A DNA stretch of 36,686 nt from JAQGMJ01 sp036271855 (GCA_036271855.1 DATAZV010000183.1:1-36686); one strand, 5' to 3'. Shown: positions 1-8,183, numbered from the stretch's first letter. The notes: a model not told the origin generated them from the letters alone. Numbers and translations are program-made.

Positions 1-1
1 C

Positions 2-220
2 TTGACCACTACGGTTCTGGGTACCCTGAGCACCGCCCAGGTCCAGGCGATCTCGACCAAGGAAATCGCGGCGCTGTCGACCGTCCAGGTGACGGCCCTG
101 CCGGTGACCCAGCTGACGACCAGCCAGGTCGGCGCGCTGACCAGCACCCAGGTGGGATCGCTGACGACCACCCAGATGTCGCAGTTCTCGACCACGCAGA
201 TCCCGTATCTGACGCTGTAA
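2..220 (+). CDS. C-terminal fragment of an octapeptide-repeat protein
   Basis: The frame is open from the window edge to a TAA at 218-220, so this is probably the 3' end of a longer gene; the TTG at position 2 need not be its start. The 72 visible residues are almost entirely eight-residue units of the form (L/I/F)(S/T)TxQ(V/I/M)xx, for example LSTAQVQA, LSTVQVTA, LTSTQVGS, LTTTQMSQ and FSTTQIPY. One unit (LPVTQLTTSQVGA) is out of phase. The segment has no cysteine and almost no charge. The period and the Thr/Gln/Val pattern suggest a regular extracellular solenoid or adhesin-like surface protein, but I do not recognise a named family. It ends about 290 bases before fliE, which is convergent with it. 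Function unknown; the coding call rests on the repeat periodicity. Confidence 0.7.
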   Translation: MTTTVLGTLSTAQVQAISTKEIAALSTVQVTALPVTQLTTSQVGALTSTQVGSLTTTQMSQFSTTQIPYLTL

Positions 221-509
221 GGACAGTCGCTTTCGATACCGCCACCTGACTTCCTCGCGCGCAATCGCTGCGGATCACCCGGAGCGATTGCACGCCATGG
301 AGCGAAGAGCCAGGTCTTGATCAGGCGATCGGGGAATCGTGGCGGGCCAGGATGCCACGGATCAGCATCGCGGCATTGCCCACGAAAGGCGCGAGGTCAC
401 GAAAACGGCCGAAAGCCGTAAGCGCCTACGGCCGCGGGATCGCTGGACGATCCGGTCGTGAAGAATATCGGGATTGACGGCTGCCGCGCTTGCGGCTGGC
501 CGGTGCAGG
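221..509. other. Intergenic region between repeat protein and fliE
   Basis: This stretch lies between two convergent stop codons. I see no coding frame I would defend. It holds a perfect 9-bp inverted repeat, GCAATCGCT at 261-269 and AGCGATTGC at 283-291 with a 13-base loop, about 40 bases after the repeat-protein stop. That hairpin may end its transcript, but no T-run follows. A shorter GCCGC/GCGGC hairpin at 483-496 lies just beyond the fliE stop and could serve the minus strand. Confidence 0.45.
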
Positions 510-806
510 TCAGACCTGCATGTTCATGATGTCGTGATACGAAGAAACCAGGCGGTTGCGCACCTGCACCGCGGCCTGGAATGAAACGTTGGCCTTTTGC
601 ATCGAGATCATGGCGTCTTCCAGGCTGACCTGCGGGTCGCCCAGCTGAAACTTGTTCGCCGAAGTGGCGGCGTCGGCCTGCGCGCCGTCCACGCTGTCGA
701 GCGCCTTCGCCAGCAGGTCGGCAAAGCCGCCGCCGCCGCTCTTTTGCACCGCCGTGGTCGCGGCGGTGTTGCCGACAGGCGCGTTCAAACTGATCTTGTC
801 TATCAT
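510..806 (-). CDS. fliE: Flagellar hook-basal body protein FliE
   Basis: FliE is the small junction protein linking the MS ring to the proximal rod; it is exported by the flagellar type III system. The 98-residue length is normal. The C-terminal half carries the family signature: DPQVSLEDAMISMQKANVSFQAAVQVRNRLVSSY-type sequence at about residues 56-90, a helix like those of other rod proteins, ending IMNMQV. The N-terminal half is flexible and rich in Ala and Gly. The start is supported by a GAGGAAGG ribosome binding site just upstream on the minus strand. It is divergent from fliF across 190 bases, an arrangement typical of betaproteobacteria, so the two genes probably share a control region. 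Confidence 0.95.
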   Translation of the reverse strand: MIDKISLNAPVGNTAATTAVQKSGGGGFADLLAKALDSVDGAQADAATSANKFQLGDPQVSLEDAMISMQKANVSFQAAVQVRNRLVSSYHDIMNMQV

Positions 807-949
807 GGCCTTCCTCAGGTCAGGGCCGGTGCCGCATGGGAATGCGTGCTTCAGCCAGCCTTGCCAGTCTAGCCACCCGGCGCCACCCCGGCCCGGTGAA
901 AAGTGGCGGAAAACCGGCCTTTCTCCGCGCTTGGGGGATCGTCCGCGCT

Positions 950-957
950 GCCGATAA
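950..957 (+). promoter_or_regulatory. Candidate sigma-28 -10 element upstream of fliF
   Basis: GCCGATAA at 950-957 matches the flagellar sigma-28 (FliA) -10 consensus exactly and lies 39 bases before the fliF ATG. At the expected distance the -35 side reads TTGGGGGA (about 931-938), which does not resemble TAAAGTTT. The match may therefore be accidental or a weak promoter; the embedded GATAAT could also serve sigma-70. Confidence 0.35.
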
Positions 958-996
958 TGCCGTCATCCCCACATTCCTTTGTTTACAGGAAGCCCC

Positions 997-2661
997 ATGG
1001 CCGACACCGCCGTCCTGCCGCAAACCGGATTCGCCCTTCCCGCAGCCCCCGGTATCGCCGCCGGCTGGCGCGCCATGCCGGCCCGCAGCAAGATCGGCAC
1101 GATGGTCGGCGCCGCCGCTTCGATCGCCCTGCTGATCGCGGCATGGATGTGGAGCCAGGCCCCCGACTACAAGGTGCTGTTTACCGGCATTCCGGACAAG
1201 GATGGCGGCGCGATCATCGCCTCCCTGACGCAGTTGAACGTGCCCTACAAGCTGGAAGGCGGCGGCGCCATCATGGTGCCGTCGAACATGGTGCACGAAA
1301 CCCGCCTCAAACTGGCCTCGCAGGGCCTGCCCAAGGGCGGCTCGATCGGCTTCGAGCTGATCGACAACCAGAAATTCGGCGCCACCCAGTTTCAGGAACA
1401 GGTCAACTACCAGCGCGCCCTGGAAGGCGAACTGGCCAAGTCGATCCAGTCCCTGGGTGCGGTGCAGGGCGCGCGCGTGCACCTGGCGATCCCGAAACCC
1501 ACCCTGTTCATGCGTGAGCAGCAAAAGCCCACCGCATCGGTGCTGCTGTCGCTGTACCCGGGCAAGACCCTGGAACGCTCGCAAGTCGCCGGCATCATGC
1601 ACCTGGTTTCGTCCAGCCTGCCTGACCTGCCGGTTAAAAACGTCAGCGTGGTCGACCAGACCGGCGCCCTGCTCTCGCCGCAGACCGACGGCAACGCCAC
1701 CGACCGCCTCGACGCCACCCAATTGAGTTACGTGCAACAACTGGAGCAGGTGCACGCCAAGCGCATCATGGAAATTCTGGCCCCCCTGTATGGCGCCGAG
1801 AACGTGCGCGCCCAGGTCACCGCCGACATCGATTTCTCGCAAAGCGAGTCCACTTCCGAAGCCTTCAAGCCGAACCAGAATCCGGCCGACAGCGCCATCC
1901 GCAGCCAGCAGATCAGCGAAGCCGGCGGCCCCGGCGGTGCCGGCGCCCAGGGCGTGCCCGGTGCGCTGACCAACCAGCCGGCCGCCCCGGCCACGGCATC
2001 CCTGACCGGCGGCGGCGCCACCAATCCGACCGGCGCGGCCGCAAGTACCACGGCCAATGGCGCCAACCCGGCGCGCCGCGAATCCGTCACCAACTACGAA
2101 GTGGACAAGACCGTACGCCGTGTCACCACCCCGACCGGCACGCTCAAGCGCCTGTCGGCCGCGGTGGTGGTCAACAACAAGAAGGTGCCGCCGGCCAAAC
2201 CCGGCGGCAACCCGACCAGCGTGCCGCTTTCCGCCGAAGAGATCACCCAGGTGAACAACCTGGTGCGCGAGGCGATCGGCTTTTCCAAGGATCGCGGCGA
2301 TTCGATCAACGTGGTCAATGCGGCCTTTACGCCGCCCACCATCGAAGTCCTGCCCGACGTGCCGATGTGGAAGCAGCCGGAAGCCATCGACACCGCCAAG
2401 GACGCCGGCCGCTACCTGGTGCTCGCCGGTGTCGCCGCCTTCCTGGTGCTCGGCGTGTTGCGCCCGCTGATGCGCCAGTTGCTGACGCCGCCGCCCGCCG
2501 CCGAAGAAAGGGAAGAACCGGCACAGACGCTCGACGCCGCCGGCAACACCGTACCGCAACTGACTGCGCCAGGCTCGCTGGACCGCGCCCGTGCCATGGC
2601 CAAGCAGGACCCGCGCATCGTCGCCAACGTGGTGCGCAACTGGGTGAACAAAGATGAGTGA
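997..2661 (+). CDS. fliF: Flagellar MS-ring protein FliF
   Basis: FliF forms the membrane-embedded MS ring on which rod, export gate and C-ring are built. I place the start at the ATG preceded by an AGGA site at 987-990, giving 554 residues; a TTG 18 bases upstream in the same frame is less likely. A first membrane segment is at about residues 33-52, followed by the ring-building YscJ/FliF domains (DYKVLFTGIPDKDGGAI; GARVHLAIPKPTLF). A second membrane segment is at about 471-491. The C-terminal tail (RAMAKQDPRIVANVVRNW) is the FliG-binding motif. Residues about 307-361 form a low-complexity Gly/Ala/Pro/Thr insert, probably part of the disordered beta-collar loop. The stop overlaps the fliG start by 8 bases, implying translational coupling. 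Confidence 0.97.
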   Translation: MADTAVLPQTGFALPAAPGIAAGWRAMPARSKIGTMVGAAASIALLIAAWMWSQAPDYKVLFTGIPDKDGGAIIASLTQLNVPYKLEGGGAIMVPSNMVHETRLKLASQGLPKGGSIGFELIDNQKFGATQFQEQVNYQRALEGELAKSIQSLGAVQGARVHLAIPKPTLFMREQQKPTASVLLSLYPGKTLERSQVAGIMHLVSSSLPDLPVKNVSVVDQTGALLSPQTDGNATDRLDATQLSYVQQLEQVHAKRIMEILAPLYGAENVRAQVTADIDFSQSESTSEAFKPNQNPADSAIRSQQISEAGGPGGAGAQGVPGALTNQPAAPATASLTGGGATNPTGAAASTTANGANPARRESVTNYEVDKTVRRVTTPTGTLKRLSAAVVVNNKKVPPAKPGGNPTSVPLSAEEITQVNNLVREAIGFSKDRGDSINVVNAAFTPPTIEVLPDVPMWKQPEAIDTAKDAGRYLVLAGVAAFLVLGVLRPLMRQLLTPPPAAEEREEPAQTLDAAGNTVPQLTAPGSLDRARAMAKQDPRIVANVVRNWVNKDE

Positions 2662-3649
2662 CGCCGGGGTTGACGATAGCGCCATCCTGCTGATGAGCCT
2701 GGGCCAGGAAGAGGCCGCCGAGGTATTCAAGTTCCTCTCGCCCAAGGAAGCGCAAAAGCTCGGCGCAGCGATGGCCAAGGTCTCCAACGTCAGCAAGGAA
2801 AAGGTCGACGCGGTGCTGTCGCGCTTCGAGGAAGAGGCCGACGAGCAGGCGCCCATCGGCCTGGATTCCGACCAGTACATCCGCGGCGTGCTGACCAAGG
2901 CGCTAGGCGAGGACAAGGCCAAGTTCCTGCTCGACCGCATCCTCACCAACAGCGACACCTCCGGCATCGAAAGCCTGAAGTGGATGGACGCCAAGTCGGT
3001 GGCCGAACTGATCAAGAACGAGCATCCGCAGATCATCGCCTCCATCCTGGTGCACCTGGAGCGCGACCAGGCGGCGGCGATCCTCAACGAAATGGTCGAG
3101 CGCTCGCGCAACGACGTGGTCCTGCGCATCGCCACCCTCGACGGCATCCACCCCTCCGCGCTGCGCGAGCTCAACGACGTCATCGCCAAGTCGCTTTCCG
3201 GCACCGACCAGATCAAGAAGGCGGCGATGGGCGGCGTGCGCACCGCGGCCGAAATCCTCAACTTCGTCGGCAGTTCCTCCGAAGGCACCATCATCGAGGC
3301 GGTGCGCGCGGTCGACGAGACCATCGCCCAGAGCATCATGGACGAGATGTTCGTGTTCGACAACCTGATCGACGTCGACGATCGCGGCATCCAGGCGCTC
3401 CTCAAGGAAGTGCAGTCCGAATCGCTGGTGCTGGCGCTCAAGGGCGCGGCGCCGGAATTGCGCGAAAAGGTTTTCGCCAACATGTCGACCCGCGCCGCCG
3501 AAATGCTCAGGGAAGACCTGGAAGCGCGCGGCCCGGTGCGCGTCTCCGACGTCGAAGCGGAGCAAAAGGAAATCCTGAAGACCGCGCGCCGTCTTGCCGA
3601 CGAAGGCCAGATCGTGCTTGGTGGCAAGGGCGATGACAGCTTCATCTAA
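2654..3649 (+). CDS. fliG: Flagellar motor switch protein FliG
   Basis: FliG is the rotor protein that receives torque from the stator and switches direction through FliM. At 331 residues it has standard length. The N-terminal domain (AILLMSLGQEEAAEVFKFL) binds FliF. The middle domain carries the FliG EHPQ motif (KNEHPQIIA, about residues 121-129), which contacts FliM. The C-terminal torque helix includes MSTRAAEMLREDLEARGPVR with the alternating charged residues that face the stator. It begins inside the end of fliF (ATGAGTGA overlap) and is followed 33 bases later by fliH. Nothing unusual is seen. Confidence 0.97.
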   Translation: MSDAGVDDSAILLMSLGQEEAAEVFKFLSPKEAQKLGAAMAKVSNVSKEKVDAVLSRFEEEADEQAPIGLDSDQYIRGVLTKALGEDKAKFLLDRILTNSDTSGIESLKWMDAKSVAELIKNEHPQIIASILVHLERDQAAAILNEMVERSRNDVVLRIATLDGIHPSALRELNDVIAKSLSGTDQIKKAAMGGVRTAAEILNFVGSSSEGTIIEAVRAVDETIAQSIMDEMFVFDNLIDVDDRGIQALLKEVQSESLVLALKGAAPELREKVFANMSTRAAEMLREDLEARGPVRVSDVEAEQKEILKTARRLADEGQIVLGGKGDDSFI

Positions 3650-3670
3650 ACCGGCCTCGAACATCCACCC

Positions 3671-3674
3671 GGAG
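3671..3674 (+). promoter_or_regulatory. Ribosome binding site selecting a TTG start for fliH
   Basis: GGAG at 3671-3674 lies 8 bases before TTG at 3683. The nearest ATG (3693) is in a different frame, and no in-frame ATG occurs early in the conserved N-terminus (KAYERWQFASL). The spacing therefore supports a TTG start for fliH. Confidence 0.6.
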
Positions 3675-3682
3675 ACCTGCTC

Positions 3683-4351
3683 TTGAAAGCCTATGAACGC
3701 TGGCAGTTTGCCTCGCTCGCCGACGAAGCGCCAAAACGCTCGCGCCGGACGCAGCCCGGCCAGGAACCACCGCCCGGCCCGTCGACGGCTGAGCTGGCCG
3801 CACACGAGCTGGCGGTGCTGCGCGAGACCGCGCGCGCCGACGGCCATACCGCCGGTTTTGCCGCCGGCCGCAGCGAAGGCCTGCAGGCCGCCGGCGCCGA
3901 AGTCGAGCACCTGCGCCGTATCGCCGCCGCCATGGCCGGTGCATTTACCGAGATGCAGGACGAGACCGCGCTATCGCTGCTCGACCTGGCCATCGACATC
4001 GCACGCCACGTGCTGCGCGACGAATTGCGCACGCATCCGGAAGCGATGCTGGGCGCGATACGCGAGGCCATCGACCTTTCCGGCGCCGGCGCCAACCCGG
4101 TGCTGCAACTCAATCCCGGCGACCTCGGTTTCGTCCAGCGCCATCTCGGCGAAGAGCTGAACCCCGGCGGCTGGCGCCTGGCCGAGGATGCGCGCGTCGA
4201 ACCCGGCGGCTGCCGCGTCAGCACCACCAGCGGCACCATCGACGCCACGCTGAAAACCCGCTGGCAGCGGGCCATCGCCTCCTTCGGCCGCAGCGACCCC
4301 CTGGATCCCCAGGCCCTGCCGCCGGCCGTGGCACAAGTGGCTGCGGAATGA
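3683..4351 (+). CDS. fliH: Flagellar assembly protein FliH
   Basis: FliH is the stator-like partner of the export ATPase FliI; a FliH dimer holds FliI and brings it to the C-ring. The 222-residue frame begins with a TTG codon supported by an upstream GGAG. The N-terminus MKAYERWQFASL resembles the short motif by which FliH contacts FliN or FlhA. The central part is a long Ala/Glu-rich helix (ELAAHELAVLRETARADGHTAGFAAGRSEG) with the glycine-spaced pattern typical of FliH, and the C-terminal domain (LSLLDLAIDIARHVLRDEL onward) is the FliI-binding fold. It overlaps fliI by four bases (ATGA). An unusual start codon could keep FliH low relative to its neighbours. Confidence 0.92.
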   Translation: MKAYERWQFASLADEAPKRSRRTQPGQEPPPGPSTAELAAHELAVLRETARADGHTAGFAAGRSEGLQAAGAEVEHLRRIAAAMAGAFTEMQDETALSLLDLAIDIARHVLRDELRTHPEAMLGAIREAIDLSGAGANPVLQLNPGDLGFVQRHLGEELNPGGWRLAEDARVEPGGCRVSTTSGTIDATLKTRWQRAIASFGRSDPLDPQALPPAVAQVAAE

Positions 4352-5754
4352 CCACCGCCTACGCCTCCTACCTCGACAGCTGCCGCGAGCATCTGCTGGC
4401 CTCGCACCCCCTGGGTGCGCAAGGCCGCCTGACGCGCGTCGCCGGCCTGGTGATGGAAGCCACCGGCTTGCGCCTGCCGGTGGGCAGCACCTGCCTGGTG
4501 AGCCAGGACGGCTTGAACCCGGTGGAGGCCGAAGTGGTGGGCTTTGCCGGCGACCGCCTGTTCCTGATGCCCTGCTCGGACATCTACGGCTTGATGCCGG
4601 GCGCCGCGGTGATTCCGCAGGAGCCGATCTACACCGCGCCGGTCATCGGCAGCGCCGCCCATCCGTGGCGCCGCGCCGAAGACCGCACCAAACACCTGCC
4701 GGTGGGCGACGCGCTGCTCGGCCGCGTACTCGACGCGCAAGGCAAGCCGCTCGACGGCCTCGGTCCCCTGGGCCTGGCGCAGCGCTCACCGCTGTCGAAC
4801 CGGCCACTCAACCCGATCGAGCGCGCCCCGATCAACGAACCTCTGGACACCGGCGTACGCGCGATCAACGCGTTGCTCACCGTCGGCCGCGGCCAGCGCA
4901 TGGGCCTGTTCGCCGGCTCAGGCGTGGGAAAAAGCGTGCTGCTGGGCATGATGGCGCGCTATACCAACGCCGACGTCACCGTGGTCGGCCTGATCGGCGA
5001 GCGCGGCCGCGAGGTGAAGGAATTCATCGAGGACATCCTCGGCCCCGAGGGCCTGAAGCGCTCGGTGGTGATCGCCGCTCCAGCCGACGTGCCACCGCTG
5101 TTGCGCATGCAAGGCGCCGCCTATGCCACCACGGTGGCGGAAGAGTTCCGCAATCGCGGCCTGAACGTGCTGCTGATCATGGATTCGCTGACCCGTTACG
5201 CGATGGCGCAGCGCGAAATTGCGCTGGCCATAGGTGAACCCCCGGCAACGAAGGGTTACCCCCCCTCGGTTTTCGCCAAGCTTCCCCAGCTTGTTGAGCG
5301 CGCCGGCAACGGCTCGACCAAGAATCCAAGCGGGCGCGCCGGCTCGATCACCGCCTTCTACACCGTGCTGACCGAGGGCGACGACCAGCAGGACCCGATC
5401 GCCGATTCGGCGCGCGCGATTCTCGACGGCCATATCGTGCTGACCCGCTCGCTGGCCGATGCCGGACACTACCCCGCGATCGACGTCGAGCAGTCGATCA
5501 GCCGGGTGATGCACGCGGTGTCCAGCGAAGACGATATCAGGCTCGCCAAACAGTTCAAGACGCTGCTGTCGCGCTACCAGCGCAATCGCGACCTGATCAA
5601 CGTCGGCGCCTATGCCGCCGGCTCGGACCCCGTGCTGGACCGCGCGATCCGGATCTACCCGCAACTGGAAATCTTCCTGCAGCAGGGCCGCAACGAGGTC
5701 TGCGGCCAAGCGCAGAGCGTCGAGCAACTACGCGCGTTGATGCAAAACGCCTGA
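4348..5754 (+). CDS. fliI: Flagellum-specific export ATPase FliI
   Basis: FliI is the hexameric ATPase of the flagellar type III export apparatus and is related to the F1 beta subunit. At 468 residues it is full length. The Walker A loop GSGVGKS is at about residues 190-196 and the Walker B strand LLIMDSLTRYAMAQREIA at about 273-290. The family signature PSGRAGSITAFYTVLTEGDD and the C-terminal QGRNEVCGQAQSVEQL helices are present. The start codon lies within the fliH stop (ATGA), consistent with coupled synthesis of FliH and FliI, which bind each other. An 18-base gap separates it from fliJ. Confidence 0.98.
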   Translation: MTTAYASYLDSCREHLLASHPLGAQGRLTRVAGLVMEATGLRLPVGSTCLVSQDGLNPVEAEVVGFAGDRLFLMPCSDIYGLMPGAAVIPQEPIYTAPVIGSAAHPWRRAEDRTKHLPVGDALLGRVLDAQGKPLDGLGPLGLAQRSPLSNRPLNPIERAPINEPLDTGVRAINALLTVGRGQRMGLFAGSGVGKSVLLGMMARYTNADVTVVGLIGERGREVKEFIEDILGPEGLKRSVVIAAPADVPPLLRMQGAAYATTVAEEFRNRGLNVLLIMDSLTRYAMAQREIALAIGEPPATKGYPPSVFAKLPQLVERAGNGSTKNPSGRAGSITAFYTVLTEGDDQQDPIADSARAILDGHIVLTRSLADAGHYPAIDVEQSISRVMHAVSSEDDIRLAKQFKTLLSRYQRNRDLINVGAYAAGSDPVLDRAIRIYPQLEIFLQQGRNEVCGQAQSVEQLRALMQNA

Positions 5755-5772
5755 CACCGAAAGTAAATCGCC

Positions 5773-6222
5773 ATGCTCAATACCTTCGACACCCTGATCG
5801 ATTTGTCCCAGACCAAAAGCGACAATGCCGCCGTACGCCTGGCCAAGGCGACCGCGCGCCTGGGCGAGTCGGAACAGAAGTCCCAGGTTCTGCGCGGCTA
5901 CCGTGACGACTACCGCGCCCGGCTCGAGGCCGCCGCCAGGCGCGGCGCGGCCGCGGCGGACCTCGCCAATTTCCGCGCCTTTATCGCCAAGCTCGACGAG
6001 GCGGTAGCGCAGCAGGGCAACGACGAAACCTTCTGGCGCGAGCAGACCGCGCTGGCGCGCACGGAGTGGCAGAACGAGCAGAAGCAACTGCAGTCCTTCA
6101 CCACCGTCGCCAGCCGGCGCCGCGACGAACATACGCGCGCGCAGAATCGCCGCGAACAGAAATCGCAGGACGAATTCGCCGCCCGCATGGGCAGCGGCAG
6201 CGGTTTCGCCTTCGGAAAATAA
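5773..6222 (+). CDS. fliJ: Flagellar export chaperone FliJ
   Basis: FliJ is the central stalk-like coiled coil of the export ATPase complex, comparable to the gamma subunit of F-ATPases, and couples FliI to FlhA. The 149-residue product is nearly all charged helix: residues 1-60 (LDTLIDLSQTKSDNAAVRLAKATARL) and 70-130 (EQTALARTEWQNEQKQLQSF) would form an antiparallel coiled coil. The C-terminus ends in a short Gly/Ser segment. Identification rests on length, coiled-coil character and position between fliI and fliK; sequence conservation is low in this family. No strong ribosome binding site precedes the ATG. Confidence 0.9.
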   Translation: MLNTFDTLIDLSQTKSDNAAVRLAKATARLGESEQKSQVLRGYRDDYRARLEAAARRGAAAADLANFRAFIAKLDEAVAQQGNDETFWREQTALARTEWQNEQKQLQSFTTVASRRRDEHTRAQNRREQKSQDEFAARMGSGSGFAFGK

Positions 6223-6252
6223 GCACAAACAGACCAGAAAACGGGAATCTCC

Positions 6253-7386
6253 ATGCCAGACTTGAACCCCATCATCGCCGCCGCGCCGGCGGCCAGTGCC
6301 AAACCGGCCCAGGGCAACGCTCGCGATGCCGCCAACCCGGCTGACGCCGGCAATGGCCAGCAAGCCTTCGCCAACGTCCTGCGCGACAAAACCACCGCGG
6401 CTGATCCGGCGCAAAACGCAGCGAAGGCCCCCGCCGACACCGACAAGAGCAAAGACGCTGACAAGGCGAAGGCCAAGGACAAGAAGGAAGACGACGACAC
6501 GGCGCAAACCCAGGCCGGCCAGCCGTCGCAAAGCGTATCGGCCGACGCCATCCTGGCCGCCTGCATGCCGCAGGCGCCGCGTCCGGATGCCGTGCTGGCA
6601 GCCGGCGCCACGGCGACGGATACGACCGGAAAATCCGCCAAGGACACGCTTGCCTCCTTGGCCGACGAAGGCGCGGGCACCGACCCGCGCCGTCCTCTCA
6701 CCGCTGCGGTCGCCGATCCCATCGCCGCCAAAGCAAGCGCTGCTGCCGCCGCCGGCAGCAAAGACGCCACGGCAGGCACCGACACCGACTTCAGCGCCCT
6801 GCTCGGCCACCTGCGCCAGGAAGGCCGCGACAAGGAAGCCGGCCAGGCCCAGACCGCGGATGCCTCCACCTCCACCCTCGCCATGCTGATGCCCGCGAAC
6901 CATATGACCGAAACCCAGCCCGCCGCCGCGCAACGCCCGTCCACCCTGATCGAGGCACCGGTGGGCTCACCCTTGTTTGCCGACGAGACCGCGCAGCGCA
7001 TCACCTGGTTGGCGAAAAACGGCATCGAGCACGCCGAAATCCGCGTCACCCCGCCGGACATGGGGCCGATCCAGGTATCCATCGACATGAAACAGAACGA
7101 GGCGACGATCAACTTCACCGTCCACCAAACCGATACCCGGGTGGCGCTGGAAGACTCGCTTCACCGCCTGGAGGAAATGCTCGCCGACTCCGGTATTTCC
7201 CTGGCCCAGGCCAACGTCGGCCAGCGTGATGCCGGCCAGAGCCAGTCGGGCGGCCAATCCGGCGGCCGCTCCTCGGGAGGCGGCCGCAACACCGGCCTGG
7301 GCGGCATTGACGCTACCGGCAGCCTGGCCGCAGGCGCCAGCCGCCCGGCTGCCGTGGCGCGCGGCCTGGTCGATACCTTCGCCTAA
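6253..7386 (+). CDS. fliK: Flagellar hook-length control protein FliK
   Basis: FliK is exported during hook growth, measures hook length and switches FlhB from rod/hook to filament substrates. The 377 residues show the usual two parts. The N-terminal ~230 residues are a low-complexity, Ala/Asp/Lys-rich ruler segment (AKAPADTDKSKDADKAKAKDKK). The folded C-terminal domain runs from about 255 to 325 and includes IRVTPPDMGPIQVSIDM, the conserved P-x-x-(L/M)-G-x-I-x-V motif, and LRxLE-like helices (VALEDSLHRLEEML). The last ~50 residues are Gly/Ser/Gln-rich. The ATG follows a GGGA site. A 254-base gap with a large hairpin separates it from fliL. Confidence 0.95.
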   Translation: MPDLNPIIAAAPAASAKPAQGNARDAANPADAGNGQQAFANVLRDKTTAADPAQNAAKAPADTDKSKDADKAKAKDKKEDDDTAQTQAGQPSQSVSADAILAACMPQAPRPDAVLAAGATATDTTGKSAKDTLASLADEGAGTDPRRPLTAAVADPIAAKASAAAAAGSKDATAGTDTDFSALLGHLRQEGRDKEAGQAQTADASTSTLAMLMPANHMTETQPAAAQRPSTLIEAPVGSPLFADETAQRITWLAKNGIEHAEIRVTPPDMGPIQVSIDMKQNEATINFTVHQTDTRVALEDSLHRLEEMLADSGISLAQANVGQRDAGQSQSGGQSGGRSSGGGRNTGLGGIDATGSLAAGASRPAAVARGLVDTFA

Positions 7387-7477
7387 GGCCCGGGCCGGCC
7401 GGGCCAAACCCGCCTGACCGGCGGCGCTTTTCGGCCCGCCTCTCGGCCCACTCCCCCGGCCCGGCTCCCGCCAGATC

Positions 7478-7519
7478 ATCCGGCCCCTGGATCGCGTCAT
7501 GTCGCGATATGGGCCGGAT
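7478..7519. repeat. Large imperfect hairpin between fliK and fliL
   Basis: Outer arms ATCCGGCCC (7478-7486) and GGGCCGGAT (7511-7519) pair perfectly over 9 bp. Inner arms ATCGCG (7491-7496) and CGCGAT (7503-7508) pair over 6 bp around a six-base loop. An asymmetric internal loop (CTGG against AT) joins them. The sequence TTACGCCTTTT follows, so a terminator or attenuator role is possible. A second GC-rich inverted repeat (GGCCCG/CGGGCC, 7387-7405) starts directly after the fliK stop. Together they fill most of the only long break before fliL. Confidence 0.6.
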
Positions 7520-7640
7520 TTACGCCTTTTCTCCGGCCTTGCCGGCCCTCAAGGGAAAGCAACAATACGTCTGTTCATTGCGCCGCCCCCGTGTTCTCAG
7601 CGAATACCGGCGCTCCCGACCAGACCACCCAGGAGCCGAC

Positions 7641-8159
7641 ATGTCCAAAGCCGCCGCCGCACCCAGTCCCGAAGGCGCCGCCCCGCCGAAGAAGAGCAAA
7701 AAGTTGCTGTTCATCATCGTGGCCGCCGTTTTGGTGCTCGGCGTGGGCGGCGCCGGCGCCTTCATCATGCTTAAGCGCCATGGCACTCCGGGCGACAAGT
7801 CGGAAGCCAAAAAGGTCGAGAAAAAGCCCACCGTATTCGCCGCCCTCGACCCCTTTACCGTCAACCTGGCTGATCGCGACCGTGACCACTACCTGCAGAT
7901 CGGCCTGACCTACGAGGTCGCCGGCAAGGATGTCGAAGAGGAAGTGAAGGGGCAGATGCCCCTGATCCGCAGCCACATCCTGCTGCTGCTCACCTCCAAG
8001 ACCGCCACCGAACTGGCCACCGCCCAGGGCAAGGCCAAACTCGCCGGCGAACTGATCGCCGTGGCGCGCCAGCCGATGGCCGAATCGCCCCTGCCCGCCG
8101 CCCAGGGTGCCGAGCACGGCGTGGTCAACGTGCATTTTTCCGCCTTCATCATCCAGTAA
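7641..8159 (+). CDS. fliL: Flagellar basal body-associated protein FliL
   Basis: FliL is a single-pass inner-membrane protein that surrounds or supports the stator near the motor. The start is the ATG preceded by AGGAG at 7631-7635, giving 172 residues; an in-frame ATG at 7509 lies in the intergenic hairpin and is rejected. A Lys-rich cytoplasmic N-terminus (PPKKSKK) precedes one membrane helix at about residues 22-44 (LLFIIVAAVLVLGVGGAGAFIML). The periplasmic FliL domain follows (FAALDPFTVNLADRDRDHYLQIGLTYEV; RSHILLLLTSKT) and ends VVNVHFSAFIIQ, a typical FliL terminus. It is likely the first gene of a second transcription block, fliLMNOP. Confidence 0.96.
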   Translation: MSKAAAAPSPEGAAPPKKSKKLLFIIVAAVLVLGVGGAGAFIMLKRHGTPGDKSEAKKVEKKPTVFAALDPFTVNLADRDRDHYLQIGLTYEVAGKDVEEEVKGQMPLIRSHILLLLTSKTATELATAQGKAKLAGELIAVARQPMAESPLPAAQGAEHGVVNVHFSAFIIQ

Positions 8160-8183
8160 TCGCAGCAGACTCCAAAGCGCACC

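Noticed and set aside
483..496. Short GCCGC/GCGGC hairpin beyond fliE as a firm terminator
   Set aside because: Five base pairs without a T-run are common by chance in this GC-rich DNA; mentioned only as a possibility.
807..996. Sigma-54 promoter between fliE and fliF
   Set aside because: I looked for GG-N10-GC with TGGC and TTGC context on both strands and found no match with correct spacing.
820..3645. A 941-codon open frame on the minus strand opposite fliF and fliG
   Set aside because: It is a shadow of GC-rich codon use: fliF and fliG are unmistakable on the plus strand, and the antisense product matches no family and is Ser/Arg/Ala-rich in a way typical of reverse-complement frames.
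7509..7640. N-terminal extension of FliL from an upstream ATG
   Set aside because: The ATG lies in the large hairpin and has no ribosome binding site; AGGAG precedes the ATG at 7641, and the Lys-rich plus membrane-helix start is typical of FliL.
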